64,000 nt of DNA from GCA-2746605 sp963704835. GTDB taxonomy: Bacteria > Bacteroidota > Ignavibacteria > Ignavibacteriales > Melioribacteraceae. The stretch's first letter is position 1. The number at the start of each line of letters is the position of its first letter. The stretch covers positions 62,001 to 126,000 of the forward strand of contig CAVPHW010000009.1 in NCBI GenBank assembly GCA_963704835.1, read 5' to 3'. Positions 17,183-27,542 of the stretch are shown here, piece after piece. The notes below the pieces were generated by a model that ran no database searches, was not told the origin of the DNA, and worked only from the letters and a program-made list of their open reading frames with translations. The position numbers and the translations under genes are program-made.

Positions 17183-17332
17183 CTACACTACAAACAGCGA
17201 AATAACAATTAGCACAAAATAAATAACCATTAAAAAAATATTTTGGGAAAGATGTCTTTTTTTGCTAAATGCCAATTCTTCCAGATCTTTTTCATTAAAT
17301 TCACGGGTTTTAAACTCTTTTGGGGGGAACAT
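17183..17332 (-). CDS. Small tail-anchored membrane protein (mini-protein C)
   Basis: A 49-aa frame with ATG at 17332 and stop at 17183. The N-terminus is charged (MFPPKEFKTREFNEKDLEEL), a KKR precedes the single hydrophobic segment, and the protein ends ...YFVLIVISLFVV. The final SLFVV is identical to the end of the protein at 20664-20831, although the two genes are 3.3 kb apart and otherwise diverged, so selection on the tail is likely. A CRP/FNR-type palindrome lies about 80 bp upstream. Function unknown. Confidence 0.65.
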   Translation of the reverse strand: MFPPKEFKTREFNEKDLEELAFSKKRHLSQNIFLMVIYFVLIVISLFVV

Positions 17333-17410
17333 GATTGTTTTTATCCTTTCAAAGTTGTTTTAGACTTATATAGTCCAAAAAAGTAAAAATTTGTAAAATT
17401 ATTTTTTTAC

Positions 17411-17426
17411 TGTGATATAAATCACA
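17411..17426. promoter_or_regulatory. CRP/FNR-type palindrome
   Basis: TGTGATATAAATCACA is a symmetric 16-bp site of the CRP/FNR superfamily pattern (TGTGA-N6-TCACA). It lies about 80 bp upstream of mini-protein gene C on the minus strand. The inner 14 bases recur exactly, in reverse orientation, at 22690-22703. Confidence 0.6.
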
Positions 17427-17697
17427 TAAAAAATTAGGATGGTACACTTCAAAATAATTTACATGCAATTATAATTGTTTTTATTCAAATTGCATGTATT
17501 ATAAATCACAATCATTTAAAATATATTAAATTAAAAAACAAATTATAATATTATAGAATTTAGGGCATCTAAAGTAAAATTATATTAAATACAAAATTGC
17601 ATTTGTAGCTACAATAACCTTGTAAGTTTGATTTGTTTGTAATATTGGTAAGAAATGAAGATTACCTTATTTGATTAGGGATATTTTATATTTAATA
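17427..17697. other. AT-rich intergenic stretch, nothing recognised
   Basis: Very AT-rich sequence between the CRP-like palindrome and the end of the VPS10-type gene. No reading frame, repeat or RNA gene is evident. Confidence 0.5.
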
Positions 17698-17726
17698 GGT
17701 AGAGGAAGACTTTTGCTCCCTCTACC
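17698..17726 (-). terminator. Possible terminator of the VPS10-type gene
   Basis: GGTAGAGG and CCTCTACC form an 8-bp stem around a 13-base loop just after the stop at 17738 on the minus strand. Only a weak T-rich run follows, so this may be a hairpin without strong termination. Confidence 0.45.
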
Positions 17727-17737
17727 AAATAAGAAAA

Positions 17738-20542
17738 TTAATTAATAGTTATTTCAGTCGGACTCATAATTGGTAAATGATTCCTATGATAAATAACAAT
17801 GTAATAATTGCCCGAAGCTACATCAAAATTTAAATTCGTAAAACCGTCCGCGTCTACAATTGTTCCATCGCTTTTTAGTAATGCTGCTTTTGTAGCTTCC
17901 ACATGCTGTTGCTGTTGATGGAGAAGCACCACTTCTTAACTCTACTAAAACCCAGTCAACAATATCGCTTCCAACAGTTACTGAAGCAGTTTCAGTTCCG
18001 GTATAACTCCATGGAGCAACATTAAAAGGCTGATTATTTGGAACACTTCCAGCAATTGCAGTATTCATATTTGGACCTGTATAAGCGCCCTCTAAAAATA
18101 CTCTTAAGTCAACGTAAACTTTCTGAAGTGGTGTGTCTATCTGTAATTCAAATACTCCGCGCCCATGAGAAGCAGCCCTAAGCAAGCGAGTTGATCCATT
18201 CACGTAAAAATCAAAATCCATGACCGGAACAAAAGGCATTCCATTACTTAATTTATTCCAAACTGTACCTCCGTCATTAGTCCAATAAACTCCAAAATCA
18301 TTTGCAACATAAAGATGGTTTGTGTTTGCCGGATCAACAAATAAATCGTTATGAGAAATTTTGGGTAAATTTCCGCTTATATCTGTCCAAGTTGTACCAA
18401 AATTTGTTGTTTTTAATACTTGTCCGGTTGAATAAGAAACACGGCATAAATAAAAAGTATTACCATCTGATGGACTTGCAATAACTTTATTGATTGTCTT
18501 ACTGGTAAATGAGCTTGTCAGGTTAGTAGTAACAGAGGTCCAAGTTAATCCTTCATCAGTTGATTTATGAACTTAGTGCATTTGAAACTGTATAATTACT
18601 TGAAATTGCAATCATATTATTTGTTGTTACTGGAGATTGTGCAACAGAATTAACATGAAAACCACTTATTACACCAGATATCCATAAACCAGATACCAGT
18701 ATGCACCAGAACCATTAGAGATCTACGAATCTGACCATTTATTGCTGCAAAAATTTTAGTTGAATTGTTGGATGTTGCCAGTATGGAGCTGTCCAGACAG
18801 CGCTGCCGAAATAATCATCAGCATTTAACCACGTTGACACCACCGTTTATACTTCTTAATAAACTACCAACTTGAGTACTCATAAAAATATTATTTGAAT
18901 TACTATAATCAACAAAACATTCCATTCCATCACCACTAGTTTCAAAGACCCAGTCAGTTGCACCCTTATCAGAGGTACTAAAGTTTCCGTTATCCTGAGC
19001 GCCGCCGAATAGTTTACTTACGTTGTTTTTATCAGAAGCAATTCGATAGAATTGAATTGTGTTAATATTATTATTAACATTTGCAAAAGTTAAACCGCCA
19101 TCAACAGATTTATATATACCCCCATCACAAGCAACATAAATAATGCTTGAATTAGATGGGGCATAAGATATTTTATGTATGTCCGTGTGTGTAAATCCAT
19201 CCCAAGCACCTGGGTTTGTGAATATTTTTGGAGTCTTTCTTACATATGATATTGCTGAGCCATTTGTAGTTTTGCTTATTTCAACGTTCCCAAAAAAGAC
19301 ATTATCCGAATTTGTAGGACTAACATCTAAACAGAGATCATACCAACCTTGATCACTAATAGTTACTCCATCATAAGTACCCGAAATATGAACTCCTGAA
19401 GAAATTTGAGACCAATTAGCTCCGCCATTTAAAGATTTAAACGCTGCTGTTTTATATCCTCCTGCAAGAGCAGCACTATTGTAAATTAGTGAAAAAATTA
19501 TTGATGGCGACGAAGGAGAAACAGAAAATTGCATCCTGCCAATTGCAGTAGATGAAGGTAAGCCTGTGTTACTTTGAGCCCAAGTTGCTCCCGCATCATT
19601 GGAAATAAAAAATCCGCCACTCGCATTTTGACCTCCGGTTGCAGCGTACGCTATAGATGTATTTGTTGGATGAAATGCAATATCAAACGCATCTCCTTGA
19701 TTTATGACTCTTGTCCAAGTAAGTCCAGCGTCACTGCTTCTCCAAACACCTTCATTCGTAGGGTTTTGATTATTCCAATTACCTGAACCAATAGAAGCAA
19801 GAATAATGTTTGAGTTATGCGGACTAACTACAATATCAGAAAATTGTGTTTGTGTACCAAAACCAGAAGTTATTTTTATCCAACTAATACCTCCATCGGT
19901 AGATTTATATAACCCATCACCTTCAAAAGTTGTATTATTAAAATCCCACATAATTTCTCCTGTTCCAGCATAAATAACATTGGTATTACCAGGATCTATT
20001 GCAATTGCTCCAAACGTTAGAAGGTTCAAATCTCCACTCATATCTGTCCAGTTTGTTCCGCCGTTAACTGTTTTCCAAATACCTCCTGCAGCAGCACCAA
20101 TATAGACTGTATTAGGATCAGTTGGATGGACAGCAAGACCTCTAATTCTGCCACTTACTTTTCCCCATTGTTGCATAAAGGGATGAGTAACACCAAATTC
20201 ATCAACATAAGTTGCGGATGTCATATCTATGGCCTTTGGTCCAATATTTTGCCAAAGATCTGAAGTGGTTTGTAATTTATTCCCTTTTTGAATAATGGTC
20301 TGAATTTTGCTTAATTCATTGCTTTTTTGACCATCGATAAAAGCTTTTGGAAATTCGCCAGTTTCATCCAATCTTGTCCTATAAAACCATTCGTACCTTT
20401 TATAAAAATTCTTGTCTTTAATATCATCAGGTACGCCTTGCCATTCGTTTACTGTTGGAGAAGTTAATGCCTGCCCAGAAACCGAGACAGTTAGTCCCAT
20501 TAATAAAAACAATAAGATATAAATTGTCATACTTTTTTTCAT
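17738..20542 (-). pseudogene. Frameshifted secreted VPS10/BNR-repeat propeller protein
   Basis: The N-terminal 574 residues (18818-20542) are intact: a signal peptide (MKKSMTIYILLFLLMGLTVS) and sortilin/BNR-type repeats with Asp-box-like units (SVDGGLTF, KSTDGGISW, NGGTNWTDMSG) that fold as a beta-propeller in secreted glycoside-binding or sialidase-like proteins. The same family continues in other frames: a propeller part at about 17940-18560 (TNDGGTVWNKLSNGM) and a C-terminal module (VFLEGAY, DWVLVELR, YYIVIYHRNHL) that ends at 17738. The joins at about 17.93 kb and within 18.55-18.83 kb need several indels. The C-terminal module is shared with the gene at 22864-23749. Either a decaying gene or a poorly resolved consensus. 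Confidence 0.75.
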
Positions 20543-20603
20543 ATTCAGCCTTTTAGTAAAGTGAAATAATTTTATATTACGAGGGTTTGTCTTATTTTTG
20601 GTC

Positions 20604-20636
20604 CAAAAAAAGCCCTTTCAATTTAAAGGGCTTTTC
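20604..20636 (-). terminator. Rho-independent terminator after mini-protein D
   Basis: AAGCCCTTT and AAAGGGCTT form a 9-bp stem with a six-base loop; a run of T follows on the minus strand (and a shorter one on the plus strand). It ends the transcript of the small gene at 20664-20831. Confidence 0.88.
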
Positions 20637-20663
20637 TAAAATATTAAAATCTAAACATAAAGC

Positions 20664-20831
20664 TTATACTACAAATAAGGAAACAACTAATAATGTGGTA
20701 TAAACTACACCCATACTAATTCTTAGGTATAAGTCTCTTTTTTTATTTGTTGCCAAATCGGTTAAGTAATTATCTGTTTCTGCTATAAAATCTTCTTTTA
20801 AGTATTCTTGTGTAATTGTGTTAGGTTGCAT
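20664..20831 (-). CDS. Small tail-anchored membrane protein (mini-protein D)
   Basis: A 55-aa frame from ATG 20831 to a stop at 20664. The first ~33 residues are polar and acidic (MQPNTITQEYLKEDFIAETD), then KKR, then one hydrophobic segment reaching the C-terminus (GVVYTTLLVVSLFVV). The tail closely matches mini-protein C (SLFVV end, Tyr in the same relative place, KKR before the segment). A strong terminator directly downstream shows that it is a real transcription unit or the end of one. It sits between two damaged secreted-protein genes, all on the minus strand. Confidence 0.7.
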   Translation of the reverse strand: MQPNTITQEYLKEDFIAETDNYLTDLATNKKRDLYLRISMGVVYTTLLVVSLFVV

Positions 20832-20901
20832 TTTTTATCCTCATTAAAATTTTTTAATAAATTGGGTCTTCTTTAATTATTTCATTAAAACTTGTGCGCC
20901 A

Positions 20902-22639
20902 TTATTTTAGGAGCATCATTTTTTTAACTTGCGAAAAATTCTTTGATTCAATTGTGTATATATAAACTCCACTAGATAATTGATAACCGGATGCGGCTGA
21001 ATTAAAATCTACTTGGTGGAAACCGGCTTTTAAATCTTCACTAAGTACAGAAACAACTTTTTCGCCAAGAATATTATATACGTTTATGTTTATTCTTGCA
21101 TCTTCCGGTAATGAGAATTTAATTTTTGTACTTGGGTTAAACGGATTTGGATAATTTTGCATTAACTCATATTTTGAAGGTAAAACTTCTATTTCAACTG
21201 CATCTGAATATTCAAAAGTTCCATCTATATCTATTTGTTTTAGGCGGTACATAAATTTGCTGCCACCGACTAAATGTTTATCTGTAAATGAGTAAACCTT
21301 GGTTGAGTTGCTGTTTCCATGACCTTCAACAAATGCTACTTTTTCCCATATTAAATTATCTGCAGCATCATTGTTGCTCAGATTGCTTTTATCCGCCGAG
21401 GTGGAAGCACTCTGAGTTACAGCTTTAACTAATGCTTCTTTCAATTTCAAAACCGTAGTTGTTAACTTCTGTTGCAGTTTCCCACTGTAATTGAGCTTTT
21501 GTTCCTTCAACAGAATTAACTTGGAATGATGTTAGTTCTACTGGGAGAGGCATAGTTGAATGTCACTTGCTCCATATTACTTGGTCATATCTAGTTGTAA
21601 GTAGCACTTCAGAATGCCAGAATATCAATTTATGTCCATTGACATTTGGCTAGCAATTGCATCTAAAGTTAAACTACAGTTTCAGCAGTAGTCAATTTGC
21701 TATTTTTATATCAGAATATAGCGCATTGAGATCTTGTACCTAACGGTTCAACTAGTTAACTTCAAAAGTCCAGAATCACCTGCACCTGGGTAATCCTATG
21801 ATATGAATTTGAAAACTAAGCACTAGGATTTTGACATTAACAGTTAAGGTATCAGCAAATCTGTACTACCAATCATTGCTAATAACGTTACATTTGTCAC
21901 AGTACCAATGCATTAGTTTAATCAAATGGACCAAAACTACAGTACCAAATGCACTATTGGACAATTGAGATTACTGCTCTCAGTACTTGAGCCAAGACAT
22001 GAAATTCAAAAAATGATTTAGCTCACATTCGTGTTATCTGAATTTCGAATCAAATAAGTTTCACTATTTGAGCAAAACTAACAACTACTAATTAGTAAAA
22101 AATTATAAATAGTAATAATTTGATTGTAAATTTCTTTCTCATTTTATGTAATTTTTAAATCAAATTAATTTGGAACTTGAGTTCCTTTACCTTTATTAAT
22201 TTCCAGAAATAGTTCTAATCATTGCATTTGTAACACTGACCATCTAAAATTATAGTCAGCTATTATAGATATCCAGCAGTTACGTTAGCAGTTTTCATAA
22301 GCATGCTATCGTCTGCATTCGTGAATACTGCCATCACTATTTGCATCACCAGCAACCATTCCCCAATTTGAATCCAGCTCGCATTAATCCAACAAATTTA
22401 CATGCTGCTGTTCCACCATAATATTGTCAGTTGCACTTGTTGTAAAATCATACGTAGCAACTGTATTAACTGCTTGTGTAGAATTTGTTCCGCTAACTTT
22501 AGCAACTATATTATTTTCTGTTACTTTGCCTACTTACGTCTTTCTCAGTAATGGATTCTTTAACTTCTTTATTTACTTGTGCGTTTATAACACCAATTGC
22601 CAAAACAAAGAAAACCAATAGTAAGAGTATTTTTTTCAT
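20902..22639 (-). pseudogene. Heavily frameshifted T9SS-sorted secreted protein
   Basis: Both ends of the gene are readable. At 22639 an ATG starts a clean signal peptide (MKKILLLLVFFVLAIGVINA), followed by fragments in different frames (e.g. NTVATYDFTTSATDNIM around 22.4 kb). At 20902-21510 there is an intact C-terminal part: a Ser/Asn-rich region, then a type A T9SS sorting domain beginning NYPNPFNPSTKIKFSLP and ending in VKKMMLLK, which would direct secretion and anchoring at the surface. Between about 21.5 and 22.6 kb no frame stays open for long. A CRP-like site and a -10-like box lie upstream of the start. Decay or a bad consensus stretch are both possible. Confidence 0.75.
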
Positions 22640-22689
22640 ATCTGCCTCTTTTTTATTTGACCAAATTATCATTTTAAAGTTTTTGTAAG

Positions 22690-22703
22690 GTGATTTATAT
22701 CAC
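22690..22703. promoter_or_regulatory. CRP/FNR-type palindrome in an activator position
   Basis: GTGATTTATATCAC (GTGATATAAATCAC on the minus strand) lies 51 bp upstream of the ATG at 22639. A -10-like TAATTTGG at 22668-22661 follows after 21 bp, so the site is centred near -42 relative to the inferred start, typical of class II activation. It is the exact reverse complement of the core at 17412-17425. Confidence 0.55.
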
Positions 22704-22863
22704 TGCTTTTAAACAAAAACCAGATTATGTGTATTTATATAGAACAAAATTTATTTTATTTTCAAAACTTTTCACAATTTCTTCGTTATACCGGATTCTG
22801 ATTTTCATCAGAAGGAGAGTCATTTTTTACATCCCACACTTCGACTCCGCTCAGTGTGACCAA

Positions 22864-23749
22864 CTAATTACTTTCCCAATTAAAACTTTGTGCAAGATTT
22901 GTCATAATTGCTAAATGATTTCTGTGTTTAATAGACATATGATAAGTTGCAGCTGCATCCAGCAGGAACTCCAGTATGTGTATTCCCTAAATCATCTATT
23001 ATAAAACCAGCGCTGTTAACAAAAGCAGATCTTGAAGCAATAACTATTGATGGAGTAGTTGCATTTCTTAAGCTAACCAAAACCCAATCGACTGCATTTC
23101 CTGGAACTACTGCTGTTCTTGGATCTTCTGTATAAGGAGAAACTGTTGGAATACTTGCATTTATTGATGTTGACATTGCATTGCTTGTATATGGTCCTTC
23201 TAAAAATATTCTAGCTGCAACTCCAATTCCTTCAGAAATTGTTAAATCAGAAATACCGTTGGGAATATTTACACTTGATGCACTTGCAACATTGGCAGTT
23301 GATGATGTATTATTATGCCCGGTCCAATCTGAACCAACCTTTTTATAAATAAATGGTGTACCAATATTATTTTGTTCATTATTACCAACTGAAACAAATT
23401 TTGAACTTACATTAGAGTTATAAGCTCCAGAATTATTGGTAAGATTATAATGTCTTAAAAATGTTTTTGGGGCTGTAGATAATGCAGTTCCGGTGGTTCT
23501 TTTTATAATCCCACTAAATCCAGACTGAAGTGTTAACCCAGCAAACTCGGTCGGATTTGTTAGTGTTGAGGATTCAACAACGCCTTTTAAGTAGCCACTA
23601 CCATTTTCAATTACGTTTGAAGCTCCTGAAATATAAACTCCGCCAGTGGTTTCTACTTGCATATTGCTGCTAATTTCAATTTGCAACTGTGCAAACATCA
23701 ACGATGCAGATGTTAGTAAAACGATAGTTAGTATTATTATTTTATTCAT
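22864..23749 (-). CDS. Secreted surface protein with hemagglutinin-like C-terminal module, one frameshift
   Basis: The frame from the ATG at 23749 encodes a signal peptide (MNKIIILTIVLLTSASLMFA) and about 250 residues rich in Ser, Thr, Asn and Gly. It then hits an out-of-frame stop near 22928. A single-base correction at about 22.965 kb continues it in the next frame to the stop at 22864, adding TYHMSIKHRNHLAIM and a short tail. The C-terminal module (RIFLEGPY, DWVLVSLRNA, HRNHLAIM) is the same as in the VPS10-type gene at 17738. No T9SS sorting domain is seen. Upstream lies a member of the ACTACC-N6-GGTAGT promoter set, linking it to the fibre genes at 38-48 kb. Exact function unknown. Confidence 0.7.
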
Positions 23750-23817
23750 TTTTTCCTCACTAATTAAAAACTAATTCTTTGTGATTTATAAATAAGTCTA
23801 TCTGTCTAATTTATACA

Positions 23818-23865
23818 TCAAAATAAAGCAAACTTTGAAATCAATCAACTACCTAAATGGGTAGT
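23818..23865 (-). promoter_or_regulatory. Promoter with ACTACC-N6-GGTAGT operator (regulon member 1)
   Basis: The inverted repeat ACTACCTAAATGGGTAGT occupies 23848-23865. After exactly 22 bp on the minus strand comes TATTTTGA (23825-23818), a -10-like element. The ATG of the gene is at 23749. The layout is the same as at 38804, 45060, 46666 and 48606. Confidence 0.72.
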
Positions 23866-24329
23866 TCTAAGTAAAGAAACAATATTTGAGACACTAGCTA
23901 CAAGAAAAAATAAAAACGTTAAAATATATTTTCATAAAATTTATAACTACTATGCTAAACAGAACAATTTTGAGTTGAAGTTGTTAATCTGAAATTTTTT
24001 TTCTCAAATATAAAATATACAAAATAAGACAACCAGTCAACTTATATATATTATTTAAATGTTAAATTAGTTTTATTGTGATTTAGAGCACTTTTCAATG
24101 CTTTTGTTCAATATTTGAAAGAACAAGTATATTATTTTATTCCCTATATCTACATGCGCAAAAGAAAGACAAATTGGCTCATAAAAATTAAAGAAAGTAC
24201 CAAGATTTGAAATAAGAGATTTAAGAAAAGGCAGATTTTATCACAAATTACCTCAATATCTTCATTTTTGTCTCTTAGCTTGAATCACTTTTTCAGGACG
24301 AGGCACTCATATCTTGAATCTCACACCTT
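23866..24329. other. Intergenic stretch, nothing recognised beyond a weak CRP-like site
   Basis: About 460 bases without a gene. GTGATTTAGAGCAC at 24078-24091 is an imperfect version of the CRP/FNR-type palindrome seen at 17411 and 22690. No gene, known RNA or strong hairpin is seen in the rest. Confidence 0.4.
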
Positions 24330-26555
24330 TCATCTAGCCCTTTTTAATTCCTCAACCTCTTTTTGTAAATCTTCAATCAATTTTTGCTGTTCTTGCATTG
24401 CTTTTACCAACGGTACAACAAACTCTGCATAACGCAATGCATACATACTTTGTTCATTTTGTGGAACTTCCACACCGCTGAATTCATAACTTAAGCTTTT
24501 AGCTAATGCTTCTACTTCTTGGGCTATAAAACCGGTATTGCGCAAACTTGCTCTTTTAGAACGAGCAGATGTAATTTCCGGTGTTGCTACTTCTTTTGTT
24601 CTATTCCCGTCATTATCTATTCTGCGATTCTCTTGCAGCTTATTTGCTAATAATTCTACTTCTAAATTGTAAGTAACTGGTCTTAATCCCATTATAAAAT
24701 CTATGCCGGCAACATCTTCTTGAACATTTCTTTTATACCTTCCATCAGAAAAAGTTGAGAATGGTACATTACCCTTAATACTTAATATAGCTGCATTACC
24801 TATAACTACTGTATTATCTGAAGATGTATAAGCTCCATTACCAATAGCAGTTGTGTTATTTAGATTATCAAAACCTGGTCCGGAATTATATCCAATAGCA
24901 GTATTATAGTCTCCGGTTGCGTTTACTCTTAGGGCATTATATCCGCTTGCCGTGTTTGAAAAACCTGTGGTATTTAAGTTTAGCGCACTATATCCATTTG
25001 CTGTGTTCTGGTATCCGGTTATATTTTTGGAAAGTGCATCTCTTCCATTTGATGTATTATAGGCTCCGGTAGTGTTTTCGCTGAGTGCAAAAGCTCCACT
25101 TGCTGTGTTATTAGATCCGGTTGTATTTGAGTAGAGGGCTTGATAGCCCAAAGCTGAATTACCAGATCCAGTGTTTGAAGATGGACTTGTACTTCCTCTT
25201 AAACTTTGATACCCAACGCTGGTATTACCAGCAATTAATGGGGTTGAGCCATTGTTGGCATATTTTTGAGACTCGAAACCTAAAGCTACACCATTACTAT
25301 TAGCAACGTTAGAATAAAGTGCCCCATGACCAATTGCTGTATTTTGCATTCCTACTGTGTTTAGAAAAAGAGCTTGACTACCATTTGCTGTGTTGAAAAA
25401 ACCAGTAGTATTGTTAAAAAGAGCTTGATTACCGCTAGCTGTGTTTGAAGTTCCTGCTGTATTTGAGTAAAGTGCTTCGCTTCCATTGGAAACATTATTG
25501 CTACCTGTTGTGTTCGTGTACATTGCATTATATCCAGAAGCTGTATTTTTTTCTCCAGTTGAATTTGAGAAAAGCACTTGATAACCAAAAGCAGAATTTG
25601 AATTTCCAGAGTTAGAAGATAGACTTGTACTTCCTCTTAAACTTCGAGTGCCAACACTTGTATTGCTATTAGTAGTTGGGGTTGAACTGTAATATGCAAA
25701 TTCCTGAGATTGGCTACCTATTGCAACACCACCAGTGCCGGCAACATTTCCCCAAAGAGCAGAAGCACCAAAAGCTGTATTTGAATTTCCAGTTGTATTA
25801 TTCCCGAGTGCATTTGTTCCACTAGCAGAATTGTTAAATCCGGTTGTACTGAGATTAAGTGCATTGAAGCCAATAGCATTATTACCAGTGCCGGTTGTAT
25901 TTGAATAAAGCGATTTATTGCCATTTGCGGTATTATAAGATCCGGTTGTATTTGAGTAAAGAGCTTCGAATCCGGTTGCTGAATTTAAGTTACCTGAAGA
26001 GTTAGATAATAAGGCTCTAGATCCTATTGCCACATTTTCCTTTCCCACATTATTTACATATAGAGAATAGTCACCAACAGAAACATTACCTGTTCCAGTT
26101 AAATTATTGGAAAGTGAATTTGTTCCTACACCTACATTTCCATTTGTTCCGGTGTTGTCACTTATTCCCGAACCAGAACCTATGTATAAATTATTTCCAT
26201 TAGAATTAGCATCTAAAAGATCGTTTATGTATGAAACATTACTGCCACCGTTAAGTGGGTTTCCACCCCCCCAATATAAATTTCCGTAAGCATTATATAA
26301 TTTTATGCCGCCAATGCCACTTTCAATTGGCGGAAGTAAAATTGAGCCGGCATTGTTTCCTTCATCGGTAATTGTAATTATTGCGTTACCGGTTTCATTC
26401 TTAAATTTAATTTGATCGTTTATAACTTGGGGAGCATTAATTTTTTCAGTTCCTTTTACTGAATTGTCTGTTTTAATATCCTCTTTTACTTCTTGAGAAA
26501 AAAGGTTTGAGTTTATGAATATTAAAACAAACAAAAGAATAAAGGAATATTTCAT
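24330..26555 (-). CDS. Surface fibre protein with 17-residue repeats and C-terminal S74 chaperone domain
   Basis: This 741-aa protein starts with a signal peptide (MKYSFILLFVLIFINSNLFS) and a conserved N-terminal module that includes TITDEGNNAGSI and KLYNAYGNLYWGG. About nineteen 17-residue repeats follow (pattern ALxSNTTGxxNTAxGxx, residues ~147-557), interrupted twice by a longer insert containing NTSVGxxSLRGS. The C-terminus is a peptidase S74 / intramolecular chaperone domain: SDGRYKRN with the Ser and Lys five residues apart (the autocleavage dyad of phage tail-fibre chaperones), TGFIAQEVEAL, and a coiled coil. Known S74 domains trimerise a fibre and then cut themselves off, so I infer a trimeric adhesin-like fibre. 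It does not have the shared operator of its relatives. Confidence 0.88.
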   Translation of the reverse strand: MKYSFILLFVLIFINSNLFSQEVKEDIKTDNSVKGTEKINAPQVINDQIKFKNETGNAIITITDEGNNAGSILLPPIESGIGGIKLYNAYGNLYWGGGNPLNGGSNVSYINDLLDANSNGNNLYIGSGSGISDNTGTNGNVGVGTNSLSNNLTGTGNVSVGDYSLYVNNVGKENVAIGSRALLSNSSGNLNSATGFEALYSNTTGSYNTANGNKSLYSNTTGTGNNAIGFNALNLSTTGFNNSASGTNALGNNTTGNSNTAFGASALWGNVAGTGGVAIGSQSQEFAYYSSTPTTNSNTSVGTRSLRGSTSLSSNSGNSNSAFGYQVLFSNSTGEKNTASGYNAMYTNTTGSNNVSNGSEALYSNTAGTSNTASGNQALFNNTTGFFNTANGSQALFLNTVGMQNTAIGHGALYSNVANSNGVALGFESQKYANNGSTPLIAGNTSVGYQSLRGSTSPSSNTGSGNSALGYQALYSNTTGSNNTASGAFALSENTTGAYNTSNGRDALSKNITGYQNTANGYSALNLNTTGFSNTASGYNALRVNATGDYNTAIGYNSGPGFDNLNNTTAIGNGAYTSSDNTVVIGNAAILSIKGNVPFSTFSDGRYKRNVQEDVAGIDFIMGLRPVTYNLEVELLANKLQENRRIDNDGNRTKEVATPEITSARSKRASLRNTGFIAQEVEALAKSLSYEFSGVEVPQNEQSMYALRYAEFVVPLVKAMQEQQKLIEDLQKEVEELKRAR
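24885..26117 (-). repeat. Coding repeat array, 51-bp (17-aa) units
   Basis: About nineteen degenerate 51-bp units encode ALxSNTTGxxNTAxGxx-type repeats of the S74 fibre gene. Units differ by many substitutions but keep the Asn-Thr-Thr-Gly core. Confidence 0.88.
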
Positions 26556-26639
26556 TAATGTTTCTCCGCATAATGGTTGAGTGATGTTGTATATTTTTTA
26601 ACAATAATTTTAACGTTTGTTTTAAAAACTTTGTTCTCT

Positions 26640-27483
26640 TTATTTCGTTAAAATCATCTTTTTTGTTTCCATAAAACTTCCGGCGCTTATTCTAGCAAAA
26701 TAGATTCCGCTAGAAAGATTAGAGGCGTCAAAATTAGATTTATAACTTCCCGCAGAATAATTTTCGTTTACTAAGGTTGCTACTTCTTTACCAAGTACAT
26801 TAAAAACTTTTAACTCAACAAAGGATTCTTTGGGAATTGAAAACTCAATAGTTGTAGAAGGATTAAACGGATTTGGATAATTTTGTTTCAATGAAAATTC
26901 AGTTGGAATTTGATCAAACTGCTCTACATCCGTAGTCTGGGCTTCACCAAAACTTAAAGCGTCAACCAGTGCATAAGCACCAATTCCGGATTCATTATCA
27001 TTGCTTAAGAGAGTCATTTGAATAAATATAGAATCTGGGGGTGTTAAGCCTTGATAAACCAAGTTTATGCTAAAAGGCAAGTATGTTGAAGTTGAACCTA
27101 CTAATTCTAAAACATCTGCACCAATTATATTTCCGTTTACAAAGTATGATGTTATTATTCCTAAAAGCACTTCATTACTAACTTGATGAAGCTGGTAGTA
27201 GCCATTGAGAGAGCCATAAGCTTGGTTAATTGGAAAAGCTATACTTAGAGAAGGATAAATTGGAATCCCGTTAAAATTAGCTATTTCTAATTTAGCCGCG
27301 AAAGACCCGGAATTAGCATTGGAAGATTTGGAAATATTTGTCCAAGCGGAAGCAAAATTAGTTGTTGTCCAATCATTTGGTGTAATATCATCAACCCAAT
27401 TTTCAAATCCGCCATTAGGGATTTGTGCGCTTAGAATATGTTGTAAAGAATAATATTATGGCTATTGTATTTCTTTTTTTCAT
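26640..27483 (-). CDS. T9SS-sorted secreted protein, one frameshift in the signal region
   Basis: The C-terminal 176 residues are intact from 27170 and end in a type A T9SS sorting domain (NYPNPFNPSTTIEFSIP, then ...METKKMILTK). The open frame extends upstream to SAQIPNGGFENWVDD, the usual mature N-terminus of Ignavibacteria/Bacteroidota secreted proteins that resemble carbohydrate-binding modules. Just before this, an ATG at 27483 starts a signal peptide (MKKRNTIAIILFF) in another frame; one base change near 27.447 kb joins them. The complete product would be about 280 aa. It is likely a small cell-surface or secreted carbohydrate-binding protein, but the binding target is not visible. Confidence 0.75.
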
Positions 27484-27542
27484 TTGTTTCCTCACTTATT
27501 GGTAAAAATTATTTTAACCTCATTCAGCTAGAAATGAAGTTT

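Noticed and set aside
22690..22914. 74-aa frame on the plus strand
   Set aside because: It covers the CRP-like site and the end of the gene at 22864 on the other strand; composition is not protein-like.
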